From contig JAIWNE010000151.1 in assembly GCA_025331445.1 (NCBI GenBank), forward strand, positions 1-64,000: DNA of 64,000 bases, written 5' to 3'. The notes under the pieces were generated by a model, which saw only the letters and a program-made list of their open reading frames with translations, made no database searches and was not told the origin of the DNA. Numbering within the stretch: the first letter of the stretch is position 1; each line of letters opens with the position of its first letter. Below, piece by piece: positions 45,520 through 57,919 of the stretch. Source of the stretch: Blakeslea trispora. Its lineage: Eukaryota > Mucoromycota > Mucoromycetes > Mucorales > Choanephoraceae. The position numbers and the translations under genes are program-made.

Positions 45520-48500
45520 ATGGATATTCACAACATTGACGATTATTTAGATTTGCAGGACCAAACGGCCACTAATTTGCTGTCTTCCGAACAGATATCG
45601 CAGCCGCAACACGATGCCGAAGAATGGCATACTGCTACGCCCTTAAATCATTCATTGTTGGCTGCAAGCGATAACACTCTTTACAGAGAAAATGCCACAG
45701 AATGGGGTTTGTTACAAAACGGATTTGATTTGCAGGGGATAAATTTAACACAGACTATTGCAAAAGGCGATATTGTTATAAGTCCAAATGACCATCATGC
45801 TTTTGTTGCGCCTGATACATTAATGAAGCAACCAACAACTAGTGGGTCTGTGCCGGAGACAGAAGAAAAGCGTGTAACACGCTCAACAGCTGCTGGCGCC
45901 TCAAAACCAACAACTGACAAGCCTCCTGCTAGCCCTAAAAAAAAGAAAACGCGTGCAAAGAAGCTATATTGTGTTTGTCAACAACCTTATGATGGCAAGC
46001 CGATGGTTCAATGTGACAAATGCGAACAATGGTATGGAAAAAATGAGACAAAGAAAGGCAACATTCCTTATTGTACCATCTTTAGGTTTCATTGCACCTG
46101 CGTAAATTTCGATCCAGACTCTGAAGAAGACATTGATTGGTCATGTCAAAGTTGTATTCAAGGTAAGCTTTTGTTCTTCTTTTTGAATGTTATGTGGTTA
46201 TACCATATGAGAAGTATAATGGAATACGCATGCACACGCACATATACACACAACCATATGTATACACGCTTTTGTATATGTCTTGCAGTCTTTTGTAATA
46301 ATGGCGTAAGATGGAGAACAGCTCTAATCCGAGAGGAAAAGAAAAAGGACAACAGATCTAATAAACCTTCATATACATTAAAAATAAGCCAGTGATATTT
46401 TGTCCAATACTTGCATTTATGCATGTATCGACTCATTCTTGTCCTTAAAGCACTATATCCTCTATCATTTTTCTTCCGCATCTCTTGCTTTATCTCTCTC
46501 TCTCTCTCTCTCTCTTGTGCGCCAGAACAAGGATATAAGTGGCTTTGTAAAGAAACTTTGTAAACAGAGGCTACCTTCAACTTGATGAGCAGACGATCCT
46601 GAAGCAACATCACGAAAACTGGAAGCAGAGAAAAAAAAAAGGAGACAATTCTGCTTCCTGAAAACAACTACTATATGTGTGCATCAATATACAATATATG
46701 TTTCACCAGCTTTAAATTGGTCTCTACGCTTTGATTTTCGACTTGTCTGCGTGTATACATATGTGTGTGTATTGTGTGCATAAAAAACATATACAATCGC
46801 CCTTTCTTTTTAAAAAAAAAGAGAATAAGCATTCAATTAATCATACTTTCTTTAGCAATCCAAAGTACCCAAAACCAGGAAGAATTACCTCCTGCCGATA
46901 CAGGCAAGGTGAGTAAACAAAGAAATAGAGAGGCAATCCAAACACTTACCTAACTATTTGATTTGTTTAGATAAATAGCCGTCAAACAAGAAAAAAGACT
47001 CAATCAAAATGCCTTTATGCAGGATGTAACAATCGAACACGTGCAGACTCATTCTGCAGTGATGTCTGTGCGCGTAAGCAAAACGAATCTGAGCGTGGTG
47101 TTGAGGAAACAGAGAAGCAAGAGAAGCAAGAGAAGCAAGAGAAGCAAGAGAAGCAAGAAAAGCAAGAGAAAGAAGAAAAGCAAGAAAAGCAAGAGAAAGA
47201 AGAAAAGCAAGAAAAGCAAGAAAAGCAAGAAAAGCTAGAAAAGCAAGAGAAACAAGAAAAGCAAGAGAAGCCTCGCACATCACGTCGAGCAAGTATGCGT
47301 ACAGCAGCGATGTCTGTATCAAGTAAGAAATCGTCTTCCTCAGCCCAACGAAGAAGCAGCACCAAAAGCAACTCTGAAGCCAATGAAGAATTGGAGCAGG
47401 AAGAAAAACAGCAAAGTGAAGACAATAAAGACAATGCTGAAGAAAAGGTTACTGTAGCCAGCAATGAAGAACAGGACGAATACATAGATGAGGAAAACAA
47501 AACTGATGATAAGACAGAAGAGGAGGACAAAGAAGATTCAAAATCGCCCGAGCCATTTGCAGACCCTAGCCAAATGACAGAGCAAGAGAACCCTGTTCGC
47601 CGCAACGTTATAAAAAACCTTACACGTATTCTCAAAACGATCATTGAGACGGCTTTAGAAGAAACTCCCGATGTGTACGATGTCGAAACAGCAAAGTTAT
47701 CGCCCGAGGAAAGAGCAAGCAACCTGGCAAAATCGATTGAAAACACCATGCTTCAGGAACTGGGTGATATGACAAAAGGACAGCGTCACCGTACCTGCGG
47801 GGAGCGCTACAAAAGCAAGTTTCGCTCCCTATTATACAATCTGAAAGATAAAGCAAACAAAGTCTTTCAACTGCGTGTCATTACTGGTGATTTGGAACCA
47901 TCTGAATTGGTCAAGATGTCTTCAGAGGATATGGCTAACCCTGAATTGAAATCAATGTCTGAACTCTTGCGTGAAAAAGGTCTCAAGAATTCCGTCATGA
48001 AAATAGAAAATGTACCCATTATAAAAAAGACACACAAGGGGGATATCATTATGGTTTCAAATGATCGAAATGAAGAGCATAGCATGTACTCGGAGCAAGT
48101 GCAACGTGAGTTAGATAGGATTGATACCAAGTCGCAATCCCCTATCACAGAAGAGAAAAAGGTGATCAATAGCTTTAGCCCTACAACAAGCTCTAGCAAT
48201 GGTAAAATGGATCCATTGGATGACATCTTGGCTCGTATCGGTATTCCTAACCATGAAGAAACGAGCGGCAAGAGAGGCAGTATTGCTTCCACCGAAGCGA
48301 CGAACCAAGAAGCAAAGAAGAGAAAGGTGGCATTGGATGTAGAGCAACTGTTAGGTGAAGAGGAGGATGTTCCCTTTGAAGTAGACGAGGTGGATATCAA
48401 CGAACTAGCCGAACAAGAAGAGAAGGAACAGGAAGATGCCAAGACTGAGCCCATGGAGGTAGATGAGCAAAATCAATCCTTGCCTACCATTTGGAATGGC

Positions 48501-49505
48501 CGAGTCAACATGCCTCAGGTTGCTGAATTTGAAGCATCAGCACGTCAGATTGGTGGCCGTCTACTGGCTGAAGAAGAATGGAACGAAGTGTTATCACCCA
48601 CCATGTGGATTGAAGGCAGAATTCCTACTGATCGTGTCACGAATTACATTACTCAAACACAATATTCAACAAGCCGTGAAATCATTTTGATTGAAGTTGA
48701 AGCTCAAGGCGCTGATACTAACCAACAAAGTCAAACACTTTTAAAGTATCTGGACTCAAGACAAAGATATGCAGTTGTAGGACACAACAAGACAAAGATC
48801 AAAGACTTTTATCTGATACCATTGTACAAAACAAAGCACATTCCTGATTGTCTTTATGTCGTCCGTCTGGAAGAGACAAAAAGAGATTGCGATTTATTTT
48901 TGGGAGTCTTGATACTCAATAAACAAGCTTCTGCTTCTTCAGGCACAGGCAGTTTGCCTCAGCCAAAGATGAACAACAATCCTTTGCCTACAGAAAGCTC
49001 ACCAGCGTCATTAGAGATTCCTCCATCTCTATCATCTATCAATATTCCTCCTCAGCTTCAGTATGCTATATCACAAATCTCGGCACTACAACAGCAAAAG
49101 CAGCAACAACCTCTGTTAACATCACAACTACCTCAACAACTACCTCAACAACTACCTCAACAACTACCTCAACAACTACCTCAACAACTACCTCAACAAC
49201 TACCTCAACAACTACCTCAACAACTACCTCAACAACTACCTCAACAACTACCTCAACAACTACCTCAACAACTACCTCAACAACTACCTCAACAACTACC
49301 TCAACAACTACCTCAACAACAGCAACAGCAACAAAATCCATATAATTATCCTCAGCCTGCGCAAACTTATCCCATAAAACATCACAGCATGCATAATCGC
49401 AGTTCACCTTCTCAGCGGCAGCACCATCCCCACTCTCAACAGTATCAACATCATCATGGCCGCTACCATTCTAAACACCAAAACGATCATCGCCCACCCT
49501 ATTAA
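45520..49505 (+). CDS. PHD-TFIIS-like-SPOC protein, BYE1/PHF3/DIDO type
   Basis: Nuclear factor expected to bind H3K4me3 and RNA polymerase II. Exons 45520-46031, 46086-46162, 46856-46908 and 46971-49505 give 1,058 residues. The PHD finger at about residues 150-195 (YCVCQQPYDGKPMVQCDKCEQW, FHCTC, WSCQSC) is split by the first intron. A second Cys cluster (CLYAGCNNRTRADSFCSDVC) resembles the small finger seen after PHD in CXXC1/Spp1-like proteins. An EKQ repeat follows, then a TFIIS central domain (VIKNLTRIL to LLREKGLK), a SPOC domain (TIWNGRVNMP to LFLGVLILNK), and a C-terminus with about 16 LPQQ units, a Gln run and a His-rich tail. The exon between 46163 and 46855 is uncertain; a short extra exon may be missing. 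Confidence 0.85.
47112..47271 (+). repeat. Coding 9-base tandem repeat (EKQ)
   Basis: About 18 units of a GAGAAGCAA-type repeat in frame in the BYE1-like gene, giving a charged EKQEKQ helix-forming stretch. Confidence 0.85.
49127..49320 (+). repeat. Coding 12-base tandem repeat (LPQQ)
   Basis: About 16 nearly perfect copies of CTACCTCAACAA in frame, giving a Pro/Gln-rich array followed by a Gln run. Near-identity of copies implies recent expansion or copy-number change. Confidence 0.92.
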
Positions 49506-51018
49506 ATCAAGCTCTTTATTATTGTTTAATACATTACCTTCTTTCATTGTTTAATAAAACACTATTTGTATATTACTGCAGATACAACTTCTTAAAATCA
49601 CAAAGAGAGTTTGCAGCCATTTTCTATAGCACATATGTTGTGCTGCATCTCTCCCTCTTTTTTTTTGTAGGCTTCTTTGTAGGCCAGCACTTTTGTTGGT
49701 TAAGGCTAATGACAAGCAGAAAAGTAATTTGTTGACTTGACATCAATTCAAAATGATTCCTTGATCATGTCACTGTTGTCCTAGGTAACCATGGTAAATA
49801 TCACTTATTCCTTTTGCTTGCACCATTAGAAAAAAAAAAGAAAAGCTTATATTTGTCGTACTGATATTAAATATCGAGTATCTCTTTTCGACTCATTAAA
49901 TTGTTCTCTCTTCTTTAATCACAAAAAAAACAAGACAATATCCACCCCTCTTGTTGCATAAAATGCAATCCTATTTGTCTATCAGATCTACACATTCAAC
50001 AAGCATGAACTTTTTTCCGAAAAACACAATAATCGGTGCGCAAACTCAAATTCTGAAAGTGGAAACACTGAAAAGCAAATGCCAAAAGAAAAAAAAAAAG
50101 GGCTTTTCTGTATGTCAGACAGATTGAATAACACAAAAAAAAAAAAAATGACAACAATCAAAATAGGTTTGCTCAATCAATTTTGTAACCACTGGTGGCC
50201 AACAGGAAAAGCCACCGAAAAAACAGATGAACTCGCTTTATTGTAGCATTGTCTCAACAAAGAATTACATCTCGGGGGGGGGGGGAACATGGTAAGCAAC
50301 CAATCATCTGTTGTCACTTTTGACTTGCTTAGGTTGGATGGTTGAAATATTGGATTTCAAATGATTCAGAGGCATAAAGTAGGAGACCATCAACCATCAT
50401 TCTGTATTGAGATAAATTAGGTCTCATACAACAGGGCAAAAAGGACAATGTACGCATACTCTTAAAGAAATTCAAATGATGCCACTCTAGAAGAAAAAAA
50501 AGAAGAAGAAAAAGAATGGGCGCGGAATGACCCTTAAAGACGTGTATCCATGCTTCATTTACCTTCAAGAATTGAATAACCTCTCCCCTCCACTATAAAA
50601 GTCCAAAAAAGCTAGAAAAGGAATATGTCCTTATCAAACCAAAAAAAAAAAAAAATTGCTACATTGTACTTGTCATGATAAACCAATCAATTTAAACTTA
50701 TCAATCTTTTGTATTGGCTACATTGATCATAGATAAGCGCAGATTACATCAATTTTTTTTTTTTCATATTGCCAAAAGAATGACGGTGGGAAAGTTGAAG
50801 GTGCTAAAGAGCTTATGCTATTGGTTGCATTTGTACATGTATTTTATTATTCGATCTGAGATGAACTTTCTTTTATCTTTTTTGTCAAGTGACGAATCAG
50901 GAAGAAACTGCCTGATACATCGCATCACAAACAAATTTAGGAGCACGGGTATAGTTTCACATATGATTAGGGCAGGTTTAATCCTTCATCATCTGCTGGA
51001 GGTGTCAGTTTGGTTCGC
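49506..51018. other. Convergent spacer, no gene seen
   Basis: 3' flanks of the BYE1-like and GATA genes. Poly-A stretches and a run of about 11 G at 50274-50284. No supported ORF. Confidence 0.55.
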
Positions 51019-52056
51019 TTATTGTTCGGCAGTACTGCATTCGTATTGTGAGTTTCTTGTTGCTTGCGTGCTAATTTGGCATAGTCTATGGAATGTGTAA
51101 GTGTGGTATTCATGATGTAAACATGCTCTGACTTACGTAGACCACAAGCATTACAGAGAGTACGAGCACCATCAGGTCCTCTTCTCCATTCTGGTGTCTC
51201 TGATATATTACATGAGTGACAACGACCTTGAAAGGCAGGACGTCGCTATGGAGAAACTGTAAGTCAAACAAAAATCTAGATAACAACAAGACAACTTACA
51301 CCTCGTTTACGTTGCTTACTATAGCGATTCATAAACGCACTTGGTAGTCTCTCTTGATTTGTTGAGCCTGAGGTATATTGTGTATGCTGATAATGAGGGT
51401 ATGTGTGTGTTTGAGTGTGTTGATGTTCGTATGGTTGTTCCTATTTACAAGAAAAAGAAAAAAGGGGGGATCAGTTTAACCCGAAATTTAGCCCTACACA
51501 TCATCATTCTTACTAATTGTTGTTGTTGTTGTTGTTGTTCGGTTGCAATCTGATGTTTCCTCAATCTTAATAACGCATTGAGAACTTCATTTGCTCTTCC
51601 AATCATATCGTCTAACCATGGTCTTGTAGAGTCAATGTCTGATTGATTTTCGTGTAGATGGGCACTGATAAATTGTTGTTGGTTACGTGTCATGCTATCA
51701 CATAGTGTATCACATTGTCGAACTATCTCCTCAATGTCTTGTTCCATGCGATATCTTGCAGGAATAGAGATGGAATGGTAAGAAGAGGCACTTGCTTCTG
51801 AGTTGCGTCTTTGAAGATATGGGTTTCTGAACGATTGCTCAAGAGGTTTCTGTTGCTGATGTATGGGAATAGGAGATAAATTGGCAGTTGAAAATAAAGG
51901 TTTATATGAACTATCGCGATGGAGTTCATTCCTGTTGGTATAAGGTGGCGACTTCCATTGATCGTTATGTGGTAAATCGACTGCTATAGATTCTGATGTC
52001 CAATTCTTTGAAGTCAAATAACTATCCATGGCAGAGATAGGAGGTAATTTGAGCAT
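51019..52056 (-). CDS. GATA-type zinc-finger transcription factor
   Basis: Exons 52056-51514, 51440-51300, 51245-51137 and 51086-51019 give 286 residues with one GATA finger near the C-terminus: CHSCNISETPEWRRGPDGARTLCNACGL, that is C-x2-C-x18-C-x2-C, followed by HYAKLARKQ. The 18-residue loop is the type found in White-collar-2-like and plant factors rather than the 17-residue loop of nitrogen and iron GATA factors. The rest is low complexity: a Pro/Ser-rich N-terminus, a helix around residue 120 with a possible coiled coil (EQDIEEIVRQCDTLCDSM), a Gln run and a His/Thr-rich part. No PAS domain is visible. The start MLKLPPISAMDS has a second ATG nine codons later. Confidence 0.85.
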
Positions 52057-52786
52057 ACTGTTGCTATTGATATCTCTATTTTGTATGTTTAATTTAGAAT
52101 ATATATTTAAATCTATTGTTTCAATAGATTACCTTGAATTTGAAGAGCTATTAAATAACAAGAAAAAAAAAGACAAGTCAATAAGAAAGATAGCTGTGTG
52201 TATGTTTACTATAGCTTACGTGAATGACATAAATAAGTTTTGGAAAAAAAAAAAGAAAGAAAAAAAGAATAGATATTACTTGCAAATATACGATGGAATG
52301 CCTATTATTATACCTTTGAATTACTCTTTATGGAAATCCTTATCCGGGGTGCGGCTCAATCTCGATTCAGTGTTACAACATTTATCATGGTATGACAAAC
52401 AACTCTATGCTTGAAAGGATTTCCTATTTCGAGCTTTTCTCAAGACAGTAAATGATTGCTAAGCAACAAGAAATAAAAAAAAAAAAAAAGAAAAGAAAAA
52501 AAAAAGAAAACGATAGGCATTATGATTTCAGCAAAGATATCCATCATCTTTCTGATTATTTTGACAACAAAAGTTTCCCCTCTCTCTTTCAACTCATTAC
52601 ACATAAAAAAAGCTTCTTTTATTGTTATACTGAGCGCAATGGCCACGTGTGCAAGATTTCTCTAGTCTTTCTTTTCTTTCTTGTACACACACCTTATTTC
52701 ATCGGCTGATGCCCTTTTATGATGATTAGTTCTATTGTTATGATTATTTTTATAGTGTTGGTATCATGCTTTCTGGCTTTCTTTCT
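52057..52786 (-). other. Spacer between the GATA gene and SGF73
   Basis: Probable promoter of the GATA gene and 3' end of SGF73. A- and T-rich with mixed A/G runs at 52469-52505. No gene seen. Confidence 0.5.
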
Positions 52787-53001
52787 TTAGAATGGGATGG
52801 AATGGAATGATGATTCTTGTGGGAGATGGTTGCTGTTTGGATCATGCTTGGGTGTGATTGTGTCCAGCAAGAGATCTCTTAGTCTATAATACGCCCTTTT
52901 ACGTCGAACATAAAACACTTGTTTTCTGCATAACGGTAAAGGTCTACTTTGTTCAATAGCCAGCCGTACATTCTCTGTCTCTTCATCAGAGTCAATTTCC
53001 A

Positions 53002-53034
<33 letters not shown>

Positions 53035-53714
53035 TTATCAAATCTCCTTGTGTTGGCAATGTTTCGGTTTTGTTATGTAATAAAGTACTTTTTTTATCTA
53101 TTTTTGTCATTTTTTAATAAATAAAATAAAAAAAAATCAGGTACACAACACTATTAAAATGACAACAATTGTGACCCCCCCCCTCCATTCTGTTTATACC
53201 TTTCTTTTGATAGACTGCTAACAAATCATTGAATGGCTGTGATCGACCTTCCACAGACCGTTTGGCGCCCATAGAATGGATCTTACAGGTCAAGGATCGC
53301 GTACAAGGATGATTGTTGGGTGGTATCAGAACACCACATTGTTTATCCAAGTCCAGTGGTGCTTTTTGTTTTTTTTTTGTTTAATCAGTGCAACAAGATA
53401 ACAAAAAAGAAAGTAGAGAGAAGGTTGCATAAACTACTGCTTTACCTTTCTTTTTTGGTGTTGGCTTTTGCTTTGATTTCTTTTCTTTTTTCAGCTTCTT
53501 TTTATCATCTAATGTCTCAAGCTCACTTCCAGCCAAGTCTAACAAAAAAAAAGCGTTAATGTCTGTGTTGTTCTTCAATAAAACGAGACAAACCTTCGTC
53601 TGCCAGTTCTTTTCTTTTTCGTTTTTTCCCACTCTGTTTCTCATCAATTTCTTCAAATAGTTCAGGCAATCTATCATCTTCATCGTTTGTAAATGCTCTT
53701 TTCCCTGACACCAT
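52787..53714 (-). CDS. SGF73: SAGA subunit Sgf73 (ataxin-7-like)
   Basis: Links the deubiquitinating module to the SAGA co-activator in the nucleus. Exons 53714-53594, 53538-53446, 53361-53200 and 53097-52787 give 228 residues, short for the family. The SCA7 domain (about residues 73-125) shows [32 protein letters not shown] and [16 protein letters not shown] with the C-x10-C-x5-C-x2-H zinc motif. Ahead of it is a Lys-rich stretch. After it come a run of nine or ten Glu and a basic tail. The usual N-terminal ZnF that inserts between Ubp8 and Sgf11 is not obvious, so the protein may be a minimal version. Confidence 0.85.
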
Positions 53715-54152
53715 ATTGAGTATAGGATATAATAGAGAAATTTGAAAAATAAAAAATAAAGAGAGAAAGAGAAAGAAAAAAAATTAAGCATGAATTTGAT
53801 ACACTAGTAAATATGAGATGGGTGGTTCATAGTGTTTGTGCAACCTAATTAAGGATAAAACACCGTACCAATCAGTAGGCTAAATTAGCTCCCCCCTCCT
53901 TTTTTATATATATATAAAGTTAAGCGGATCAAGAATTTGTACTGCATAAAAATAAAATAAAATAAAATAAAAAAAAGCAGTTTATGGATGCTTTTTTAGC
54001 AAAGAAAGAGGGACACAATGCCTCTTTCCTCTTTCTACAATAAAAAACAAAACAGAAATAGAGGTATTAATAGAATGAAGCGTGAAATAGGAGGTAATTC
54101 ATATAGACTAGAGATATGTGTGTGTATGTATATGTGTGTATGTGTGTTTAAC
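53715..54152. other. Spacer, probable promoter of SGF73
   Basis: AT-rich; contains TATATATATA near 53905-53916 and an AAAAT repeat at 53949-53970. No gene. Confidence 0.5.
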
Positions 54153-57100
54153 TTAAAGAGGAGGTTCAAAGGTCCCCACAAGTTGAAATATATACTGAAA
54201 GTCAGGCTTAAATGGATGTGCCATGCATCCATGAATGACAGGTGCAATATTATGATTGATAAACTGTAGACATCGCATATGAGATCCTGCCAATACTTGA
54301 ACCAATTCTCCCTATAAATGAATTATGATCAGAAACAATGGTTTGGGTCTTTCTATAGATTGACTTACTGTCTCTACATGTCTGATCTCAATAAATCGGG
54401 AATCAAATCCAATGACATAGGGATAATAAAAGGCGACGGATTGAGGCACACCTTCCCACTCAATCAAGGGTGCATCTCTCACAAAACCACCATGGACATT
54501 CACCATAAAGGCAAATTGATCATAACATAACAAGTAATGCTCTCGACAACGGAACATACCCAAGGGCTTTAGATCTTCACCACGTTGTCTTACAAATGCG
54601 AAATCAGGATGTGTTGGATCAGGTAAGTTACGGTTCATGTTGAGAGCTTCCAGGTTGATGATCTCAAAACCACGCGCACAGACAACGACGACACGAGCCT
54701 TGAGGAAATGCATCGCATAAGACTCTGTGCCAATATAGAATTCAATGGTTGATTTGAACCATGAATGCATCTTGCCGAATAAACCAGATTTAGTAAAGAA
54801 CTTGCTGTTCTTGGGATCACGCAAGTCACCACAGACAGGCTCCAGTACTTTGAAATGACTGTCGACACCTCTCTTTTTCATGGCTACCACAATCGTACGT
54901 CCATTGCAGACACCTGAATGGAAAAAGGTGATGTGTTGTGCAATCTTTTGAGATGGTTTATCAGGCTGGTTTTTGCGAGAGTCTTTAGGAACAAGTGCAT
55001 CTAGAGCATAAGCATAGAGCGTCTTGTCCGATAACACCAAAAAGATGTGATGATCCTCCAAGACAGCAATCTGTTGTACATCGGAGATAGACAAGACATG
55101 ACGGATGGTGTTTGTGTCACCTTCGATACCCATCCAAATGCCTTGGGATGTACCTACAGCAATCATTCGAATACCCGTAGCACCCACTAGATGAAATTGT
55201 TGTTAAATGAGACAATAGAACAGTAAAAGATGAGAGATTGAAAACATATAAAAAAAAAAAGAACTTACTGAAGGCTACTGTACAAATGACCTTGCCATGA
55301 TTATGTGCCTGCATGTTACTGTTGGTACCTGCAAAGGTGGTATCACTTAACGATCTAATCTCAAACACTCTCTTGTCTATTTGGTCCATTTCCTTTTTTG
55401 CTTTGGCCTGTACAATCTTCTCTTTCCAGTCCAAACGGACAGCAGCACTTTCAGCATACAGCATATAGTCTGCTCCAGTGCGACCTAAATGGGAGATCAA
55501 GATGGGATAACTACTGCCAAAGGGCGATCCACTAGCACCCACATTACCAGGTGAAAGAAGAGGATTGTTTGGTTGGGCTCCATTGTAGGTACTACTCATG
55601 TTACGCATACCAATAGAAAATCCTTCCGTTGCTTCCTGAAGATGCAAGAGTTCCATCGGAATAGGTTTCTTGGAGATCACGTATTCCACATCATTTTCCT
55701 TATTCGCTGCCTTCTTGACTTTTGTAAACAACAAGAGATGATCAAACAAAAAGACATGTAACTCGACTGTTTCCACCACCATATGAGAACGACGCGTCAA
55801 GATGCCTTCCTTTAGCAAACGTCTGCCTGGATGTAATAAGCCTAGCTCATGATATTCTTCAGGCTTGTAGCGAATACGGCTATTGATTTCATAGATGCGT
55901 AATGTGTTTTTAGTGATGGATGTGCCTTCATCTACTTTTTCAGCTACATGTTTGATCATGTCGATACATTCTGCCAGGTACTCCTTGTCCGGATGATCAT
56001 CAGGTGTCTTTTTGTAGGCAGCACCCAACAAGAGTGAGTAACGTTGGAGACGGGTGACAGGCAAGATGATAAAATGACGAAAGGGAAGACGACGACACTG
56101 AGCCAACTGTTCGCGTGCCTTGATAAAATGCTTAAATACCATGTTTCGTTCAGCTTCCAACTTGGCTTCATATTCAGCCAAAACGACATGTGGGCCATAT
56201 CGCATATAAGCGTCCATGAAAAAGGGAATATGACGCAAAAAGATGTTGCCAATCTTGTCAACAATACCAGCCTCATCATTGGCTTGACATGCAGCCTGAT
56301 AGTCTCTTAGTTCTTTGTAGAGTGCATCATGAATCGCTAAAATCTCCTTGTAGTTGTTTAGCACTTTATCATGAAAGTCTTGCTTGCGTCCTTCTTCAAT
56401 ACACTGAGATGCCAACAATTCCTGGGCAAAGTCCTAATCATCCCTATTTAGAGAATAAAGCAAAAATGACATGCTGTTGTTTCTTACCACATCTAGAATC
56501 TTTAAATCTCGAACATAATCTTCTTCAGTATAGATGATTTCATGAATCGCTTCTTGTCGTTTAATTTCATAATCTGGCATTGACTTTAGAATTTCTTTTG
56601 AAACAGTGGCCGACCAGGCACGTGAAAGAGTCTAGAGGAAATCATAAGTAGTCTCTCTAGATAAAATGTGTGTTTTAGAAACTTACAGTATCATGAGAAG
56701 AAGAAGATAGAATGGATTTTGCTGGTTTCTTAAAGATGGTACCATTCAGACTATAGACTTTGTTTGGACAAGAAGCAGAATAACAGCCAGGCTGACCAGG
56801 TAAACAACTCATGGAATAACAACGAGTTAAAGGGGTATAGACACCATGAATTTGTTCCTCTAATGAACTCTCAACCAACGTATACATCTCTGTGGGTGAA
56901 TCATACACCTTATTTTTACGAATCGACTTTTCGGATGAATCGATTGGCACGATCAAGGAAGGCTTACAATACATCAATGTCTGTGCAATATCCAGGTAAA
57001 GTCTATCACCTACACCAGGAGGAGAAAAGCCGCGAATGATTTCCTATTGCCAACAAGTTTAGAGCGATTGTTTTATTAAATAAAGAAAAAAAAAAGTAGA

Positions 57101-57919
57101 GTTTTTACCATGACTTCTTCACCTGTGAAACTGAGTGGGTATTCAACTGAACAATATATTCTTCTGCGTTCATTTAAGAAAGCGACTTCTCGAATAAGCT
57201 CTCTTGCCATATATGATAATAAAGCATGATTAGGGATTTCAATTTCGACATGATGGTGATGTTGGTGAGCGGATCTAATTTCAGATGCGAGTGGCGAAGT
57301 AGGATGGCTGAAGAATTGCAGCTTATGATTGGGTGAAAGAGGGGAACGTTGTACAACTGATTTTCCAGAAGAGGTAGACATGGCGCGGTTCAACGAGCTT
57401 GATCTAGTCGTCAATAGATAGTCTTCTGTTGGATTTGAGGAGACTCTTAGGTAAGAGGGTGACATGGGAGGTGTTTGATTGGTCTTTGTGGATGTTGTGG
57501 ATGAACTGGGTGATAGGTTTCTGTTGACAATAGGCAATGTGTTTGTAGGTGACATGATAGGAGGTGATGCGTAATCACTGAAACTTGCATCATTATCTAC
57601 AGCAGGCGTATAACTCAAAGCCTCTTCTACCTGTCCTTCAGAAAAGGAATCTCGGTCAACAAGTGGATCTTGATGCTAAGAGAAAGAGTAGATGAGAACA
57701 AGAAAAACTCAAGACAGAAAACTATTGAATTACCAGAGGTCGATTGAGCTCAAGTGGAGCAATATCTTTACCGTACTTTTTGTTTATGGTCGAGATGGAC
57801 TCCTGCGATCGGTTTACGTTGAGTTCGTTAATGAACATATCCAAGTCATGACAGAGTGCTTCAAGTGTAGGTGATTTGATATGTTCTAAAGGAGTGGTTG
57901 AGGTGTATTCGTGCTCCAT
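54153..57919 (-). CDS. Rho guanine nucleotide exchange factor, DEP-DH-PH-CNH (Rom2/Rgf type)
   Basis: Activator of Rho1-type GTPases in wall integrity signalling at the cell cortex. Exons 57919-57734, 57675-57109, 57043-56687, 56631-56488, 56433-55269, 55186-54369 and 54311-54153 give 1,131 residues. In order: a short N-terminus, a Ser/Thr/Pro-rich stretch, a DEP-like region (about residues 215-280, LIREVAFLNERR to GDRLYLDIA), a DH domain from about 390 (RQEAIHEIIYTEEDYVRDL; CRRLPFRHFIILPVTRLQRYSLLLGA is the conserved CR3 helix), a PH domain from about 600 (LLKEGILTRR to LDWKEKIVQA) and a CNH domain from about 770 (VICTVAF, IRMIAVGTSQGIWMG, end FEPPL). The layout equals yeast Rom2 and fission-yeast Rgf1-3. 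All introns fall in frame. Confidence 0.93.

Noticed and set aside
46954..47749. Two long minus-strand frames rich in Phe/Ser/Cys and Leu/Ala
   Set aside because: Antisense shadows of the EKQ repeat and acidic part of the BYE1-like gene.
49066..49407. Minus-strand frame with a VVEV repeat
   Set aside because: It is the antisense of the LPQQ-coding repeat in the BYE1-like gene; the repeat keeps all frames open.
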